A stretch of DNA of 64,000 nucleotides. It comes from Methylococcus capsulatus (GTDB lineage Bacteria > Pseudomonadota > Gammaproteobacteria > Methylococcales > Methylococcaceae). Location of the stretch: NCBI RefSeq assembly GCF_036864975.1, contig NZ_CP104311.1:1404001-1468000 (forward strand), given 5' to 3'. The position numbers were made by a program, and so were the translations under genes. The notes under the pieces are model-generated. The model saw only the letters and a list, made by a program, of their open reading frames with translations. It was not told the origin of the DNA and did no database searches. Every line of letters starts with the position of its first letter. Positions within the stretch are counted from its first letter, which is position 1. This document shows positions 27,975-37,908 of the stretch, one piece after another.

Positions 27975-30341
27975 TCAGTCCTTCTTTTCGGCATAGTCGG
28001 CAAATGCCTTGAGGCGGGAAACGGCCAGTCGGTTCACGGTGCGCGCCGCTTTCCCGGTCATCAGTTCGAGGGCTTCGTCCACGGTGTGAACCGCATACAC
28101 CGTGAACCTTTCCTCACTTACGGCATCGCTCACCTCGGCCTTGAGCATCAGATTGCGGACGTTGGCGGCCGGGATGATGACGCCCTGGTCACCGGTGAAG
28201 CCACGCGCCCGGCAGAGACGGAAAAAGCCTTCGATCTTCTCGTTGACGCCGCCCACGGCTTGCACTTCGCCGTGCTGGTTCATCGAGCCGGTGACCGCCA
28301 GAGTCTGCCGGATCGGGATGCCGGTGAGAGCCGACACCAGAGCACAGAACTCCCCGAGCGATGCGCTGTCGCCGTCAATGTAACCGTAGGACTGTTCGAT
28401 GGCGAGATGGGCCGAGACCGCAAGCGGAAAGTCATGGGCATAGCGAAAAGCCAGACAGCCGGAAAGGATCAGCACGCCCTTGGAATGGATGGCTTGGCCC
28501 AACTCGGCTTCGCGTTCGATGTCCACCACGCCGCGTTCACCTGGGGAGACGGTCGCCGTAATGCGGGCCGGCGTGGCGAAGCAGGTTTCACCCGCCTCCA
28601 GTACGGTCAGCCCGTTGACGCAGCCGACCTTCTCCCCCTCCGTCGCGATGAGCAGGACGCCTTCCATCACGTCATCCAACAGTTCCTGGTTCAGCCGGTC
28701 CAGACGCCGTTCGCGCGCCGCCAGGGCGCGGCGGACATGCTCGGCCCGCACGGTGGTGGCGGCATCCCTGCGTCGTTCCAGGTCGGCTTCGGCCAGGACT
28801 TCGCAGATGTCGCCCACCCGCGCCGACAGCCGGCTCTGGTGTTCGGCCAGACGGGCGCCGTATTCCAGCAGCGCCGCGATGCCGCAGGCAGAAACGTCGG
28901 CGTGCCCACCTTGTGCCGCTTGACTCTTGATCAGACGTGCGAAGTCCAGCATCGACTCCGGGGTGAGGGGGAAGTGATCGTCGAAGTCCACGGGAAGCCG
29001 GAACAGCTCCTTGAAATCGGGGTCGGCCGCTTCCAACAGGTAATACAGATCCCGCGTACCCACCAGGGCCACTTTGACTTCAAGCGGAAGCGGCGCTGGC
29101 AGCAGGGTCTGCACTCTGGCCCCGGCGGTGGCATCGGCCGGGAACGGCTCGATGCGGAGCTGACCGGTCTTGAGTGCCCGTTTGAGCGCCGGCCAGGCTT
29201 CCGCATCCCTCACCAGCTGCTCGGCTTCCACGATCAGGCAACCGCCGTTGGCCTGGTGCAGGAGGCCGGGAAAGATCAGCCGCGCATGGGCATGTGAGGC
29301 ATCCTGTTCTCCGGGCGGTTCGATCCGGCCAAACAGGTTGGGATAGCTCGGATTGGGTGCGAACAGCACCGGCGATCCGCCCTCCGGATCGTGGCTGACG
29401 AGGACGCAAGGGGCATAGCGGTCCAGCAGGCGATTGCGGCGGTTCGCTTCCTCACGCGGATCCTGGCCGCGATCGTCAAGCAAGTATTCCGCCACGGTCC
29501 TGTCCAGATGTTTGCCCAGGACGTTGATATGGGCGATGAGTGCCGCGCAGCCGGCGTAGGGCGCGCTCAGGCGCGCCAGCAAGGGCGCCGCCGCCTGCTC
29601 GATGGTTTCCCGGTTCAGCGCCCGCAGCGATTCGGTGGCCTCCCGCTTCCACTGGGGGAGTTCCAGCAGCGCTTCGTGCAGGTCGTCCTCGAGTTCTCGT
29701 ACCTGAGCGTGGAATTCCGCCTTCTTCGCCTCCGGCAGCGCCGCGAAAGCCGCTTCATCGAGTGGTGCGCCATCCCCCCGCGGTGCGAAGGAAATGTCGT
29801 CGCCGTCACGGAATAGCAGGATGCCTCGTTGCTCGGCCTTCCTGCCCACCGCTTCCACGGCTTCGTCGAAGCGCCGGGAAAACTCCCGGTCGATCGCTGT
29901 GCGGCGGCGCTGGTAGGCCGGGTTGTCGAATGCCGCCGGAAAGGTGGCCAGCAGACTGTCGACAAAGGTCTCGACGTCGGCAGCGAAGCGGCGGCCCATG
30001 CCGGCGGGGAGGGATACGGCGACCGGCTCGCGCGGATTGTCCAAACGGTTGAGGTACAGCCAGTCGCAGGGGGTGGGCTCTCTGGTGGCGCGGCGTTCGA
30101 GCAGCCGTTTCACCAGCGATAGGCGGCCGGTGCCCGGATCGCCCATGACATAGAGGTTGTAGCCGGGGCGGCGCATGGCCAGGCCGACGTCGATAGCTTC
30201 CTGCGCCCGTTGCTGACCCAGGATATGGTCGAGCGGCTCCAGTTCGGCGGTAGAAACGAAGGGGAGGTCGTCCGACGAAATGATGGTATTCAGGGCAGCG
30301 GCAGGCAACGCGGTCGGTGGTCGGGACATGGAAGTCGACAA
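27975..30341 (-). CDS. Lon-like ATP-dependent protease (AAA_32 / S16 family)
   Basis: This 788-residue protein joins an N-terminal AAA+ module (GDPGTGRLSLVKRLL near residue 63) with a C-terminal Lon S16 protease domain. The protease Ser is in GDSASLGEFCALVSALTGIP near residue 658 and the Lys in GGVNEKIEGFF near 700. The Walker A Lys is Arg here (GTGR), a form found in the YcbZ/LonB-like branch, so ATP use may differ from classical Lon. A long helical insertion with charged residues lies at about 110-260. It is followed, on the same strand, by nothing until dsbA's partner ends 8 bp away (convergent). Confidence 0.88.
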   Translation of the reverse strand: MSTSMSRPPTALPAAALNTIISSDDLPFVSTAELEPLDHILGQQRAQEAIDVGLAMRRPGYNLYVMGDPGTGRLSLVKRLLERRATREPTPCDWLYLNRLDNPREPVAVSLPAGMGRRFAADVETFVDSLLATFPAAFDNPAYQRRRTAIDREFSRRFDEAVEAVGRKAEQRGILLFRDGDDISFAPRGDGAPLDEAAFAALPEAKKAEFHAQVRELEDDLHEALLELPQWKREATESLRALNRETIEQAAAPLLARLSAPYAGCAALIAHINVLGKHLDRTVAEYLLDDRGQDPREEANRRNRLLDRYAPCVLVSHDPEGGSPVLFAPNPSYPNLFGRIEPPGEQDASHAHARLIFPGLLHQANGGCLIVEAEQLVRDAEAWPALKRALKTGQLRIEPFPADATAGARVQTLLPAPLPLEVKVALVGTRDLYYLLEAADPDFKELFRLPVDFDDHFPLTPESMLDFARLIKSQAAQGGHADVSACGIAALLEYGARLAEHQSRLSARVGDICEVLAEADLERRRDAATTVRAEHVRRALAARERRLDRLNQELLDDVMEGVLLIATEGEKVGCVNGLTVLEAGETCFATPARITATVSPGERGVVDIEREAELGQAIHSKGVLILSGCLAFRYAHDFPLAVSAHLAIEQSYGYIDGDSASLGEFCALVSALTGIPIRQTLAVTGSMNQHGEVQAVGGVNEKIEGFFRLCRARGFTGDQGVIIPAANVRNLMLKAEVSDAVSEERFTVYAVHTVDEALELMTGKAARTVNRLAVSRLKAFADYAEKKD

Positions 30342-30360
30342 AAGAATCAGGCTGGAGGAT

Positions 30361-30768
30361 TCAGCGGCGCTTGGCCAAGGGGACGATGTCCGCGCTTTCC
30401 CGTCCCCGGTCGTCCCGGTTTTTCAGTTGCGCCAGCGCGCGCAGGAACTCACTCTGGATGCGGGGGAGGAGCAGGAGCGATTCGGTCGTGTAATACACCA
30501 CTTCGAAAGGGACCGGGGCATCCAGGCTGCTCCGCCGGCCGGGGCGGAACATTTGCCAGGCCATTTGAATGTGGCGGGGGCCGGCGCCGTCCACGAACAC
30601 GATCTCGAGGTCATCCACCACGGCCAGATAAAGCATGCTGCGAATGGGGACGAACAGAGGATCGGGCCTGCGGCGGCCGAGCAGCACCCGGCTGAGGTTG
30701 TAGGTCGCCCCGCCGAGCAGGCGTGTCTCGCGTCTGAGTTCGCGCGAACGATAAAAGGTTTCCTGCAT
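30361..30768 (-). CDS. Conserved hypothetical protein, 135 residues
   Basis: I do not recognise a family. The protein is soluble, basic, and mixed alpha/beta (MLYLAVVDDLEIVFVDG, VPFEVVYYTTESLLLLP). A predicted beta-alpha pattern suggests a small domain, and the C-terminus is charged. It lies 19 bp upstream of the Lon-like gene on the same strand, so the two are probably an operon and it might be an adaptor or partner; that is inference. Confidence 0.65.
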   Translation of the reverse strand: MQETFYRSRELRRETRLLGGATYNLSRVLLGRRRPDPLFVPIRSMLYLAVVDDLEIVFVDGAGPRHIQMAWQMFRPGRRSSLDAPVPFEVVYYTTESLLLLPRIQSEFLRALAQLKNRDDRGRESADIVPLAKRR

Positions 30769-30893
30769 CTGGATCGGCGCCGCTTACTGGTTTTTTGATT
30801 TAAGCTATCAGCCCTGGCGCGCGGAGGGCAAGAACTGGACGCTCGCCCCGGCGCTTTGCTATATTGGCGATGCTTTGTTTTGGCAGATTCCCC

Positions 30894-30912
30894 GGAGAAT
30901 GCTCGATTCTCC
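30894..30912 (+). promoter_or_regulatory. Hairpin in the gap-pyk leader
   Basis: GGAGAAT 30894-30900 pairs with ATTCTCC 30906-30912 around GCTCG. It lies about 140 bp upstream of the gap start and just after a TATATT hexamer (30860-30865) that could be a -10 box. Further GC-rich complementary stretches follow to about 31015. A structured mRNA leader is plausible; no known riboswitch class was recognised. Confidence 0.3.
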
Positions 30913-31051
30913 CTCGCCGAAGGCCCGCCGGCGTCAGGCCGGGAAGGCCTCGAACGCTCTCGCCCATCTCACTCCGCCGGTCGTCAAGGGTTCGAGGGCT
31001 CTCGCGCGTTAAATCATTCCTCACTTTTTCAGTAACTTCTGGAGCAGGGCA

Positions 31052-32062
31052 ATGACGATTAAGATTGCAATCAATGGATACGGGCGCATCGGCCGCAACA
31101 TCCTGCGGGCGATTTACGAAACCGGGCGCAAGGATGTGGAGATCGTCGCCATCAACGACCTGGGCGATGCTCAGATCAACGCCCACCTCACCCGCCATGA
31201 CACCGTGCACGGGCCGTTCCGGGGAGCCGTGGAGGTCGGCGAGGGCGAAATCATCGTCAACGGCGACCACATCAAGGTTTTTTCCGAGAAGGACCCTTCC
31301 AGGCTGCCGTGGGCGGCCTTGGGCGTGGACGTCGTGCATGAATGCACCGGAGCGTTCCGCACCAAGGCCAAATGCCTGGTGCACCTCGAAGCCGGCGCCA
31401 AGAAGGTGATCATTTCCGCGCCGGCCGACAAGAACGAGTGCGACGCGACCATCGTCTACGGGGTCAATGACCATACCCTGAAAGCCGCCCATACCGTCAT
31501 TTCGAATGCCTCCTGCACCACCAACTGCCTGGCGCCGCTGGTCAAGCCGCTGCTGGAAAAGATCGGAATCGTGTCCGGACTGATGACCACCGTGCATTCC
31601 TACACCAACGACCAGGTACTCACCGACGTTTATCACAAGGATCTGTACCGGGCACGGGCGGCAGCGCTGAATATGATCCCGACCAAGACCGGCGCGGCGC
31701 AGGCCGTAGGGCTGGTGCTGCCGGAGCTGGATGGCAAGCTCTCCGGTTTTGCCATCCGGGTGCCGACTGCCAACGTATCGGTCGTGGACCTGACCTTCAT
31801 CGCCGCCCGGGAAACCGACAAGGACGAGATCAACGCCGTCCTCAAGGCCGCTTCCGAGAACGAGCTGAAGGGTATCCTCGGCTACAACGACCAGCCGCTG
31901 GTCTCCAGCGATTTCAACCATACGACGACCTCCTCCAATTTCGACTCGACCCAGACCAAGGTGGTCGGCAATCTGGTGAAAGTGCTGAGCTGGTACGACA
32001 ACGAGTGGGGTTTCAGCAACCGCATGCTGGACACCACGGTCGCTCTGATGAATGCCAGATGA
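31052..32062 (+). CDS. gap: Glyceraldehyde-3-phosphate dehydrogenase, type I
   Basis: This enzyme oxidises glyceraldehyde 3-phosphate to 1,3-bisphosphoglycerate with NAD(P). The 336-residue protein has the Rossmann start [14 protein letters not shown], the catalytic-Cys signature [13 protein letters not shown] near residue 152, and [12 protein letters not shown] near 313. The Shine-Dalgarno-like GGAG lies 9 bp upstream. The pyk start codon overlaps its stop (ATGA), so both glycolytic genes form one coupled operon. Confidence 0.96.
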   Translation: MTIKIAINGYGRIGRNILRAIYETGRKDVEIVAINDLGDAQINAHLTRHDTVHGPFRGAVEVGEGEIIVNGDHIKVFSEKDPSRLPWAALGVDVVHECTGAFRTKAKCLVHLEAGAKKVIISAPADKNECDATIVYGVNDHTLKAAHTVISNASCTTNCLAPLVKPLLEKIGIVSGLMTTVHSYTNDQVLTDVYHKDLYRARAAALNMIPTKTGAAQAVGLVLPELDGKLSGFAIRVPTANVSVVDLTFIAARETDKDEINAVLKAASENELKGILGYNDQPLVSSDFNHTTTSSNFDSTQTKVVGNLVKVLSWYDNEWGFSNRMLDTTVALMNAR

Positions 32063-33525
32063 CAACGGGTATTCGCCGTACCAAGATCATCGTCACGCTG
32101 GGGCCGGCTTCCGAGTCTCCGGAGATGCTCGAGAGAATCCTGAATGCCGGTGCCGACGTGGTCCGGCTGAATTTCTCCCATGGCACGGCGGACGAACACC
32201 GCGCCCGCGCCGAGCGGGTGCGGGAAATCAGCCGGCGTATGGATCGCTATGTCGCCATCCTGGCCGATTTGCAGGGGCCCAAGATCCGCATCGCCCGCTT
32301 CAAGGGCGACCGCAAGGTCGTGCTGCAGGAAGGCCAGTCTTTCGACCTGGACACCGCCTTTCCGCCGGACCAGGGCGATGAAACCCAGGTCGGCTGCGCT
32401 TACGAGGCGCTACCGACGGACGTCGAAGCAGGCGATACCCTACTGCTCAACGACGGCCTGATCGAGCTCAAGGTCAAATCGGTCGAAGGAACCCGTGTCA
32501 AATGCGTCGTCACTGTGGGCGGCGTACTGTCCAACCACAAAGGCATCAATAAGCTCGGCGGCGGTCTTTCGGCGCCGGCCCTGACCGAAAAAGACAAGGC
32601 GGATCTGAAGACTGCCGTGGAGATCGGGGCCGACTATCTGGCGATTTCCTTTCCGCGCTCGAAGGAAGACATACTGGAAGCCCGCGAACTGTTGAGTCGG
32701 GCCGGCGGTAACATGGGACTGGTGGCCAAGATCGAACGTGCGGAGGCCATCAAGGACGGCGTGATCGAGGGGATCATCGACGCTTCCGACGCCATCATGG
32801 TGGCGCGCGGTGACCTGGGCGTGGAGATCGGCGACGCCCGTCTGCCGCATGAGCAGAAGAGGCTGATCAACTTGGCACGCAGCCGGAACAAGGTCGTCAT
32901 CACCGCCACCCAGATGATGGAGTCGATGATCGAGAATCCTTTGCCGACGCGGGCCGAGGTCTCGGATGTAGCCAACGCGGTGATCGACGGCACCGATGCT
33001 GTGATGCTATCCGCCGAAACGGCCACGGGCAAGTTTCCGGACCGTACCGTGGCGGCGATGGTGCGGGTTTGCAAGGAAGCGGAAAAATATCCACGGACGC
33101 GCCAATCGAGCCACCGCATGGACCAGAAATTCCACCGCATCGACGAGGCCATTGCCATGTCGGCGATGTATATCGCCAACCACCTGCCGGTTCGGGCCAT
33201 CGGCGCCCTGACGGAATCGGGGTCGACGCCCCTGTGGATGTCGCGCATCAGTTCCGGCATCCCGATCTTCGCCCTCACGCCACACGAGGCCGTGTGCCGG
33301 CGGGTGACGCTGTTCCGGGGGGTTTATCCGATCTTTTTCAATGAGCGGGACATCTCGGATCACCACGTGCTGAACCGGGCAATCGCCGAAGAATTCCTCA
33401 AACGCAATCTGGTGACGATGGACGATCTGGTCATCATGACCAAAGGTGATCTGACCGGCCGCACCGGTGGCACCAACGCCTTGAAGATCTCACGAATCAG
33501 CGATGTGATCGCCGCCGCGCCTTGA
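32059..33525 (+). CDS. pyk: Pyruvate kinase
   Basis: This enzyme turns phosphoenolpyruvate and ADP into pyruvate and ATP. The 488-residue protein has [13 protein letters not shown] at the start, the conserved VRLNFSHG near 36, the active-site VAKIERAEA near 225, [12 protein letters not shown] near 252 and [11 protein letters not shown] near 285. It has the A, B and C domains of a normal-length enzyme. ATG 32059 overlaps the gap stop by 4 bases; an upstream in-frame start at 32005 lies deep in gap and is unlikely. Confidence 0.96.
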   Translation: MTTGIRRTKIIVTLGPASESPEMLERILNAGADVVRLNFSHGTADEHRARAERVREISRRMDRYVAILADLQGPKIRIARFKGDRKVVLQEGQSFDLDTAFPPDQGDETQVGCAYEALPTDVEAGDTLLLNDGLIELKVKSVEGTRVKCVVTVGGVLSNHKGINKLGGGLSAPALTEKDKADLKTAVEIGADYLAISFPRSKEDILEARELLSRAGGNMGLVAKIERAEAIKDGVIEGIIDASDAIMVARGDLGVEIGDARLPHEQKRLINLARSRNKVVITATQMMESMIENPLPTRAEVSDVANAVIDGTDAVMLSAETATGKFPDRTVAAMVRVCKEAEKYPRTRQSSHRMDQKFHRIDEAIAMSAMYIANHLPVRAIGALTESGSTPLWMSRISSGIPIFALTPHEAVCRRVTLFRGVYPIFFNERDISDHHVLNRAIAEEFLKRNLVTMDDLVIMTKGDLTGRTGGTNALKISRISDVIAAAP

Positions 33526-33538
33526 GGCGTGGGCGGTC

Positions 33539-34129
33539 TCAGCTCAGCCGTTGGTGCAGCGGGCTCTTGCGGGGAAAATGCGCCTTGAGGAACTCCATCT
33601 GGTCGGCGAGTACCCGGCGGCCCTGCAGGTAGATGTATTCGGCATGAGTGGGCGTGAAGGGGATGGCGAGCAGCTGCATCTTCGCCTCCTCCGGTGTTCT
33701 GCCCGCCTTGTGGTTGTTGCAGCGCTTGCAGGCGGTCACCACATTGTTCCAGGTGTCCGAACCGCCCCGGCTGGTGGGCTGGATGTGGTCGCGGGACAGC
33801 TCGCTGTGGCGGAACAGATTGCCGCAATAGAGGCAGATGTGGCCGTCACGCCGGAACAGGGCGGCGTTGTTGAGCGGCGGCACGTAGCCCATGTCGACCT
33901 TGTAGCCGCTGTTGGCATGGCCGAAGGTCGCCACGATCGAATTCACCTCGATCCGGCTGCGTTGCCCCGTCTTGGCGTTGATGCCGCCGCGCAGCCGGAA
34001 CAGGATGCTGCCGCAGCCGTAGGCGACCTGTTCCAGATAGTAGAGCTTGGCGGCTTCCTGGTAGCCTATCCATTCGAGCGGCATTCCCGAGGCATCCGTG
34101 CGCAGTACCTGAAGGTGGCGGTGGTGCAT
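33539..34129 (-). CDS. HNH endonuclease
   Basis: This 196-residue protein has one HNH domain at about residues 95-150: ICLYCGNLF (zinc CxxC), the nuclease core SRDHIQPTSRGGSDTWNN, and ACKRCNNHKAG (second CxxC). The N-terminal half is unrelated and may bind DNA. No toxin, phage or restriction genes surround it; it is convergent with pyk (13 bp). Stand-alone HNH proteins of this size are widespread in proteobacteria, with repair or restriction roles suspected but unproven. Confidence 0.85.
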   Translation of the reverse strand: MHHRHLQVLRTDASGMPLEWIGYQEAAKLYYLEQVAYGCGSILFRLRGGINAKTGQRSRIEVNSIVATFGHANSGYKVDMGYVPPLNNAALFRRDGHICLYCGNLFRHSELSRDHIQPTSRGGSDTWNNVVTACKRCNNHKAGRTPEEAKMQLLAIPFTPTHAEYIYLQGRRVLADQMEFLKAHFPRKSPLHQRLS

Positions 34130-34481
34130 GGCTTCTCCTGCAGCGGCTCAAGTGCTTTCAAAAATTGTTCATGAATCTTGACAGATCAGGCCCCAATCAA
34201 CGTGTTTCTGCAACGACTTATGCACAGTGTACAGAAATGCCAGGCTAAGTTGAAATTGCTTTGCCGATCGTGCCGGCAAGTTCGCTCAGGATTTATCTAA
34301 CCCTTTGTTTTTGTGATGCCTATGCCCGTCTGGTCAAGACCTCGACAGTTTGACCTCACCCCAGAAAAATTGCGGGCTCGCGGGCTTATCCCGGTTCCCT
34401 TGCACAGACTTATCCACAGGATTTGTGGATAAGTCTGTGTCGGCCGCGAAGCATAGCCGGTTGCAAGCCTAACGGCGGATT
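34130..34481. other. 352-bp gene-free interval upstream of priA with DnaA boxes
   Basis: No coding sequence. An AT-richer core (about 34190-34320) is followed by a large palindrome with two inverted DnaA boxes (34403-34439). A further perfect TTATNCACA box (TTATGCACA) lies at 34218-34226. The region must also hold the promoters of priA and, on the other strand, the HNH gene. Confidence 0.6.
34403..34439. promoter_or_regulatory. 16-bp perfect inverted repeat containing two DnaA boxes
   Basis: CACAGACTTATCCACA (34403-34418) is the exact inverse of 34424-34439, with spacer GGATT. Each arm contains a consensus DnaA box (TTATCCACA 34410-34418 and TGTGGATAA 34424-34432). It lies 42 bp before the priA start codon. 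Spacing of the boxes equals that of the pair at 13458-13480. Confidence 0.65.
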
Positions 34482-36698
34482 ATGACGAATGGCCGTATGG
34501 AAACAGTCGTCAGAGTCGCCGTTCCCATCCCGGCCTACCGCTGTTTCGACTACCTCGCGCCGGCGGGCGTCCCCCTCGAAAATTTGCTCCCCGGCATCCG
34601 GTTGAGCGTCCCTTTTGGCAGCCGGATCCGCGTGGGTTATCTCATTGCGGTTGCGGAAACGCCTGGTTGCGATGTCGAGCGGTTGCGCCAGGCCGGGGCG
34701 GTGCTGGACGAAGAGCCGCTGCTGTCCGCGACTGATCTGAAGCTGCTGCGATGGGCCGCGCACTACTACCATCATCCGCTGGGGGAGGTCATCCAGTCGG
34801 CCTTTCCGGTGCATCTACGGAAAGGAGGGGCGGCTGAGCTCGCCCGCCCTAATGGGCTGGTCCTCACGCCGGCCGGTGCTGCCCTCGATCCGGCGATGCT
34901 CAGTCGCGCTCCGGTTCAGCGCAGGCTGTTCGAAGCCTTGCGTGGTCGGGGGCAGCCGCTGCCGGCATCGCGTCTGGCGGAACTGGCGGGTTCGGCCCGG
35001 ACGGTGCGCGACGCCGCCCGGCGTTTGGTCGAGCGCGGCTGGGCGGAATGGGCGGATTTGCCGGAATGCGGGATTCCCTGCGCTGCCTGCCCACCCCTGC
35101 AGCTCAACCCCGCTCAGCTGGCCGCGGTCGAAGCGATATCGGCGAACCTCGGCCGATACGGCGCCTTCCTGCTCGAAGGAGTGACCGGGAGCGGCAAGAC
35201 CGAAGTCTATATCGAGGTGATCCGGCGGGTCATCGCCCGCGGCAGGCAGGCGCTGGTCCTGGTACCCGAGATCAGCCTCACACCGCAGTTGGAGCGGCGG
35301 CTGCGCGAGCGCATCGAAGCGCCGCTGGCCGTGTTCCATTCCGGTTTGAACGAAACCGAGCGCGCCGCCGCCTGGCTGGGTTTTCAGCGAGGGGCGGTCG
35401 GAGTGTTGCTCGGGACACGGTCTGCGGTGTTCGCTCCGATGCGGCGGCCGGGAATCATCATTCTGGACGAGGAACACGATCGCTCGTTCAAGCAGCAGGA
35501 GGGGTTCCGTTTTTCGGCGCGGGACGTGGCCGTGATGCGCGCCCGCATGGCGGACATTCCATGGGTCGCCGGATCCGCTACACCTTCGTTGGAGTCGATC
35601 CGCAATGTTCAGCGAGGGCGCTATGCCCGGCTGGTTTTGCCGGGCCGGGTCGGCGCCGCGGTCGCTCCGCGCTACCGCGTGCTCGACATCCGCTCGCGCC
35701 GTTTGCAGGACGGGCTATCGGAAGGGTTGATCGCGGCGATGCACGATACTCTGGCCGCGGGTGATCAGGTACTACTGTTCCTCAACCGCCGCGGTTTTGC
35801 ACCGGCATTGGTCTGTCACGGCTGCGGCTGGGTCGCGCAATGCAGGCGCTGCGATGCCAACCTGGTGCTGCACGCCAGGGAAAGCCGGCTGCGCTGTCAT
35901 CACTGCGCCGCCGAGCACGCTCTGCCGGGGCGTTGTCCGGCCTGCGGCCAGGAGGACCTGCGACCCTTGGGGGTCGGTACCGAAAGGGTCGACCAAGCTT
36001 TGCAGCGGCTGTTTCCGGACGTCGGCGTGGTGCGGATCGACCGGGACAGCACCCGCGGTCGCCGCAGCCTGGAGCGGATGCTGGAGCGGGTGCAGCAGGG
36101 CGAAGTGCGGATACTGCTGGGCACCCAGATGCTGGCCAAGGGGCATCATTTCCCCGGCGTGACTCTGGTCGGAATCCTCGATGTGGACGCGGGTTTTTAC
36201 AGCACCGATTTCCGGGCGGCCGAGCATACCGCCCAGCTGATTGTGCAGGTGGCCGGCCGCGCCGGGCGGGGCGAAAAGCCTGGCACGGTGTTGCTTCAGA
36301 CCCGCCATCCGGATCATCCGTTGCTCCAGCGGCTGCTACGCGAAGGTTACCCCGGTTTCGCCGCCGCGGAGCTCGCCGAGCGCGAGGCGGCCGGCCTGCC
36401 GCCCTTCGGCCATCAGGCTTTGTGGCGCGCGGAGTCGAAGGAACTCGCGCTGTCGATGGATTTCCTCGCGCGCCTTAGGGAGGAGGCCGGTGGCAAGAGC
36501 AGCGCGGTGCATTGGCTGGGGCCGGCGCCCGCGCTGATGCCGAAGCAGGCCGGGCGCTACCGGGCCCAGCTCTGGCTCAAGAGCGACCGGCGGGAGGCAT
36601 TGCACACCGTTTTGACGGACGCCCTGGCCCGGCTGCAGGAGGCACCGGAGCGACGCGTGCGGTGGTCGCTGGACGTCGATCCCGTGGACTTTCACTGA
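34482..36698 (+). CDS. priA: Primosomal replication-restart helicase PriA
   Basis: PriA reloads the replisome at collapsed forks. The 738-residue protein has an N-terminal 3'-DNA-binding domain (AVPIPAYRCFDYLAP), the helicase Walker A GVTGSGKTEVY near 233, the DEEH box near 329, and a zinc region with CHGCGWVAQCRRC, CHHC and CPAC between about 445 and 490. Later SF2 motifs include LLGTQMLAKGHHFPG near 545 and VAGRAGRGEKPG near 590. All functional parts are intact. ATG 34482 was chosen; ATG 34497 is an alternative. Confidence 0.95.
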   Translation: MTNGRMETVVRVAVPIPAYRCFDYLAPAGVPLENLLPGIRLSVPFGSRIRVGYLIAVAETPGCDVERLRQAGAVLDEEPLLSATDLKLLRWAAHYYHHPLGEVIQSAFPVHLRKGGAAELARPNGLVLTPAGAALDPAMLSRAPVQRRLFEALRGRGQPLPASRLAELAGSARTVRDAARRLVERGWAEWADLPECGIPCAACPPLQLNPAQLAAVEAISANLGRYGAFLLEGVTGSGKTEVYIEVIRRVIARGRQALVLVPEISLTPQLERRLRERIEAPLAVFHSGLNETERAAAWLGFQRGAVGVLLGTRSAVFAPMRRPGIIILDEEHDRSFKQQEGFRFSARDVAVMRARMADIPWVAGSATPSLESIRNVQRGRYARLVLPGRVGAAVAPRYRVLDIRSRRLQDGLSEGLIAAMHDTLAAGDQVLLFLNRRGFAPALVCHGCGWVAQCRRCDANLVLHARESRLRCHHCAAEHALPGRCPACGQEDLRPLGVGTERVDQALQRLFPDVGVVRIDRDSTRGRRSLERMLERVQQGEVRILLGTQMLAKGHHFPGVTLVGILDVDAGFYSTDFRAAEHTAQLIVQVAGRAGRGEKPGTVLLQTRHPDHPLLQRLLREGYPGFAAAELAEREAAGLPPFGHQALWRAESKELALSMDFLARLREEAGGKSSAVHWLGPAPALMPKQAGRYRAQLWLKSDRREALHTVLTDALARLQEAPERRVRWSLDVDPVDFH

Positions 36699-37840
36699 CG
36701 GCCGGGCTCGCCGGCCCACTGTTGCCGGTAGTCCTGGTAGCCATAGCTCTGTTCGAGGTAAAGCACCTTTCCGTCCCAGCGGTAGATCGAGGGGAGGTTG
36801 TGGCCGTTGAAGCGGTTGGCCTTGACCAGGGTGTAGGCTCCGACATCCTTGAAGACCAGGCGGTCCCCGATGCGGGGGGGCACCGGGAGGGTATACTCGC
36901 CGAACAGGTCCCCGGCCAGGCAGGTGGCGCCGGCCAGGATCGCCCTTTCTTCCCCTTCCCCGCAGGACTCGGCCAGGCGGGGGCTGCGCTGGTATTCGAA
37001 TACTTCCGGATGATGGTTGATGCTGCTGTCGAGGATGGCGACCGTCTTTCCTCCGCTGCCGAAAACGTCGATGACGCTGGCGACCAGATAGCCGGCTGGG
37101 CCGGTCACCGCTTTGCCCGGCTCGAAATAGACATCCAAGCCATAATCGTGCTGCAGCCGGGTGGAAAGGCCGGCCATGTGTTCCAGCTCCCGGTCCAGAC
37201 GGTAACCGCCGCCCAGGTTGATCCACCGCAACCGTTTCAGATCTTCTCCCAGCTTGTTCTCCAGCTCGGCCAGTGTTTCCACGAGGGGACCGAAACCCGC
37301 GCAGTCGAAGACGGTATGAAAATGGAGTCCTTGCAGCCGTTCCATACGCCCGGCGCCGGCCAGGTGGTCGAGCGGAACTCCGAGTTTCGAATAGGGGCGG
37401 CAGGGGTCGTAACGGGGGTCGGGCAGGAAGGACCGCTGCGGATTCACTCGCAGTCCCACGCTGGCCGTGCCTTCCACCCGTTCCGCCCAGCGGTCGAACT
37501 GTCCCAGTGAATTGAAGCTGATGAAATCGCAGAGCCTGCCGATTTCTTCGATCTCGCCGGGCCGAAATCCCGGCGTAGTGATGTGCAGGCTGCCCCGTCC
37601 TGCCAGCGCCTCGGCGCAGAGCTTCGCCTCGAATAGCGAACTGGCCGAGAAGCCATCGACGTAAGGCGCGATTCGCCGCAACAGCGGCAGGAACGGAAAC
37701 GACTTGACCGAATACAGCAGCTTCGGGCCGGACTCTCCGGTCGCCTCTTTGAAACGTAACAGGATCTGGTCGATGGCGGTCTGGTCGTAGACGAAGGCCG
37801 GGGTTTCCGGCAACAGGCGCTTGAAGGTTTCGGTCAACAT
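36692..37840 (-). CDS. nspC: Carboxynorspermidine decarboxylase
   Basis: This PLP-dependent, alanine-racemase-fold enzyme makes norspermidine or spermidine by decarboxylating the carboxy-polyamine. The 382-residue protein has the PLP-Lys region LLYSVKSFPF near residue 40, GLHFHT, NLGGGYRL, EPGKAV near 238 and the C-terminal active-site Cys in CLAGDLFGEY near 318. Length and motifs fit NspC rather than lysine or ornithine decarboxylase. I chose ATG 37840; the longer frame to 37957 adds an implausible Arg/Pro-rich leader. Its partner dehydrogenase is not in the window. It overlaps the priA end by 7 bp, convergently. Confidence 0.85.
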   Translation of the reverse strand: MLTETFKRLLPETPAFVYDQTAIDQILLRFKEATGESGPKLLYSVKSFPFLPLLRRIAPYVDGFSASSLFEAKLCAEALAGRGSLHITTPGFRPGEIEEIGRLCDFISFNSLGQFDRWAERVEGTASVGLRVNPQRSFLPDPRYDPCRPYSKLGVPLDHLAGAGRMERLQGLHFHTVFDCAGFGPLVETLAELENKLGEDLKRLRWINLGGGYRLDRELEHMAGLSTRLQHDYGLDVYFEPGKAVTGPAGYLVASVIDVFGSGGKTVAILDSSINHHPEVFEYQRSPRLAESCGEGEERAILAGATCLAGDLFGEYTLPVPPRIGDRLVFKDVGAYTLVKANRFNGHNLPSIYRWDGKVLYLEQSYGYQDYRQQWAGEPGRQ

Positions 37841-37908
37841 GGCAAATCTTCCCGGGGCGCGCAAGAATAAGGCATCCTCCAAGCCGCGGCCAGACGAGCC
37901 GCCTCTTA

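Noticed and set aside
34130-34481. Replication origin
   Set aside because: Three DnaA boxes and an AT-richer stretch are present, but dnaA, dnaN, gyrB or other origin neighbours are absent and the box number is low.
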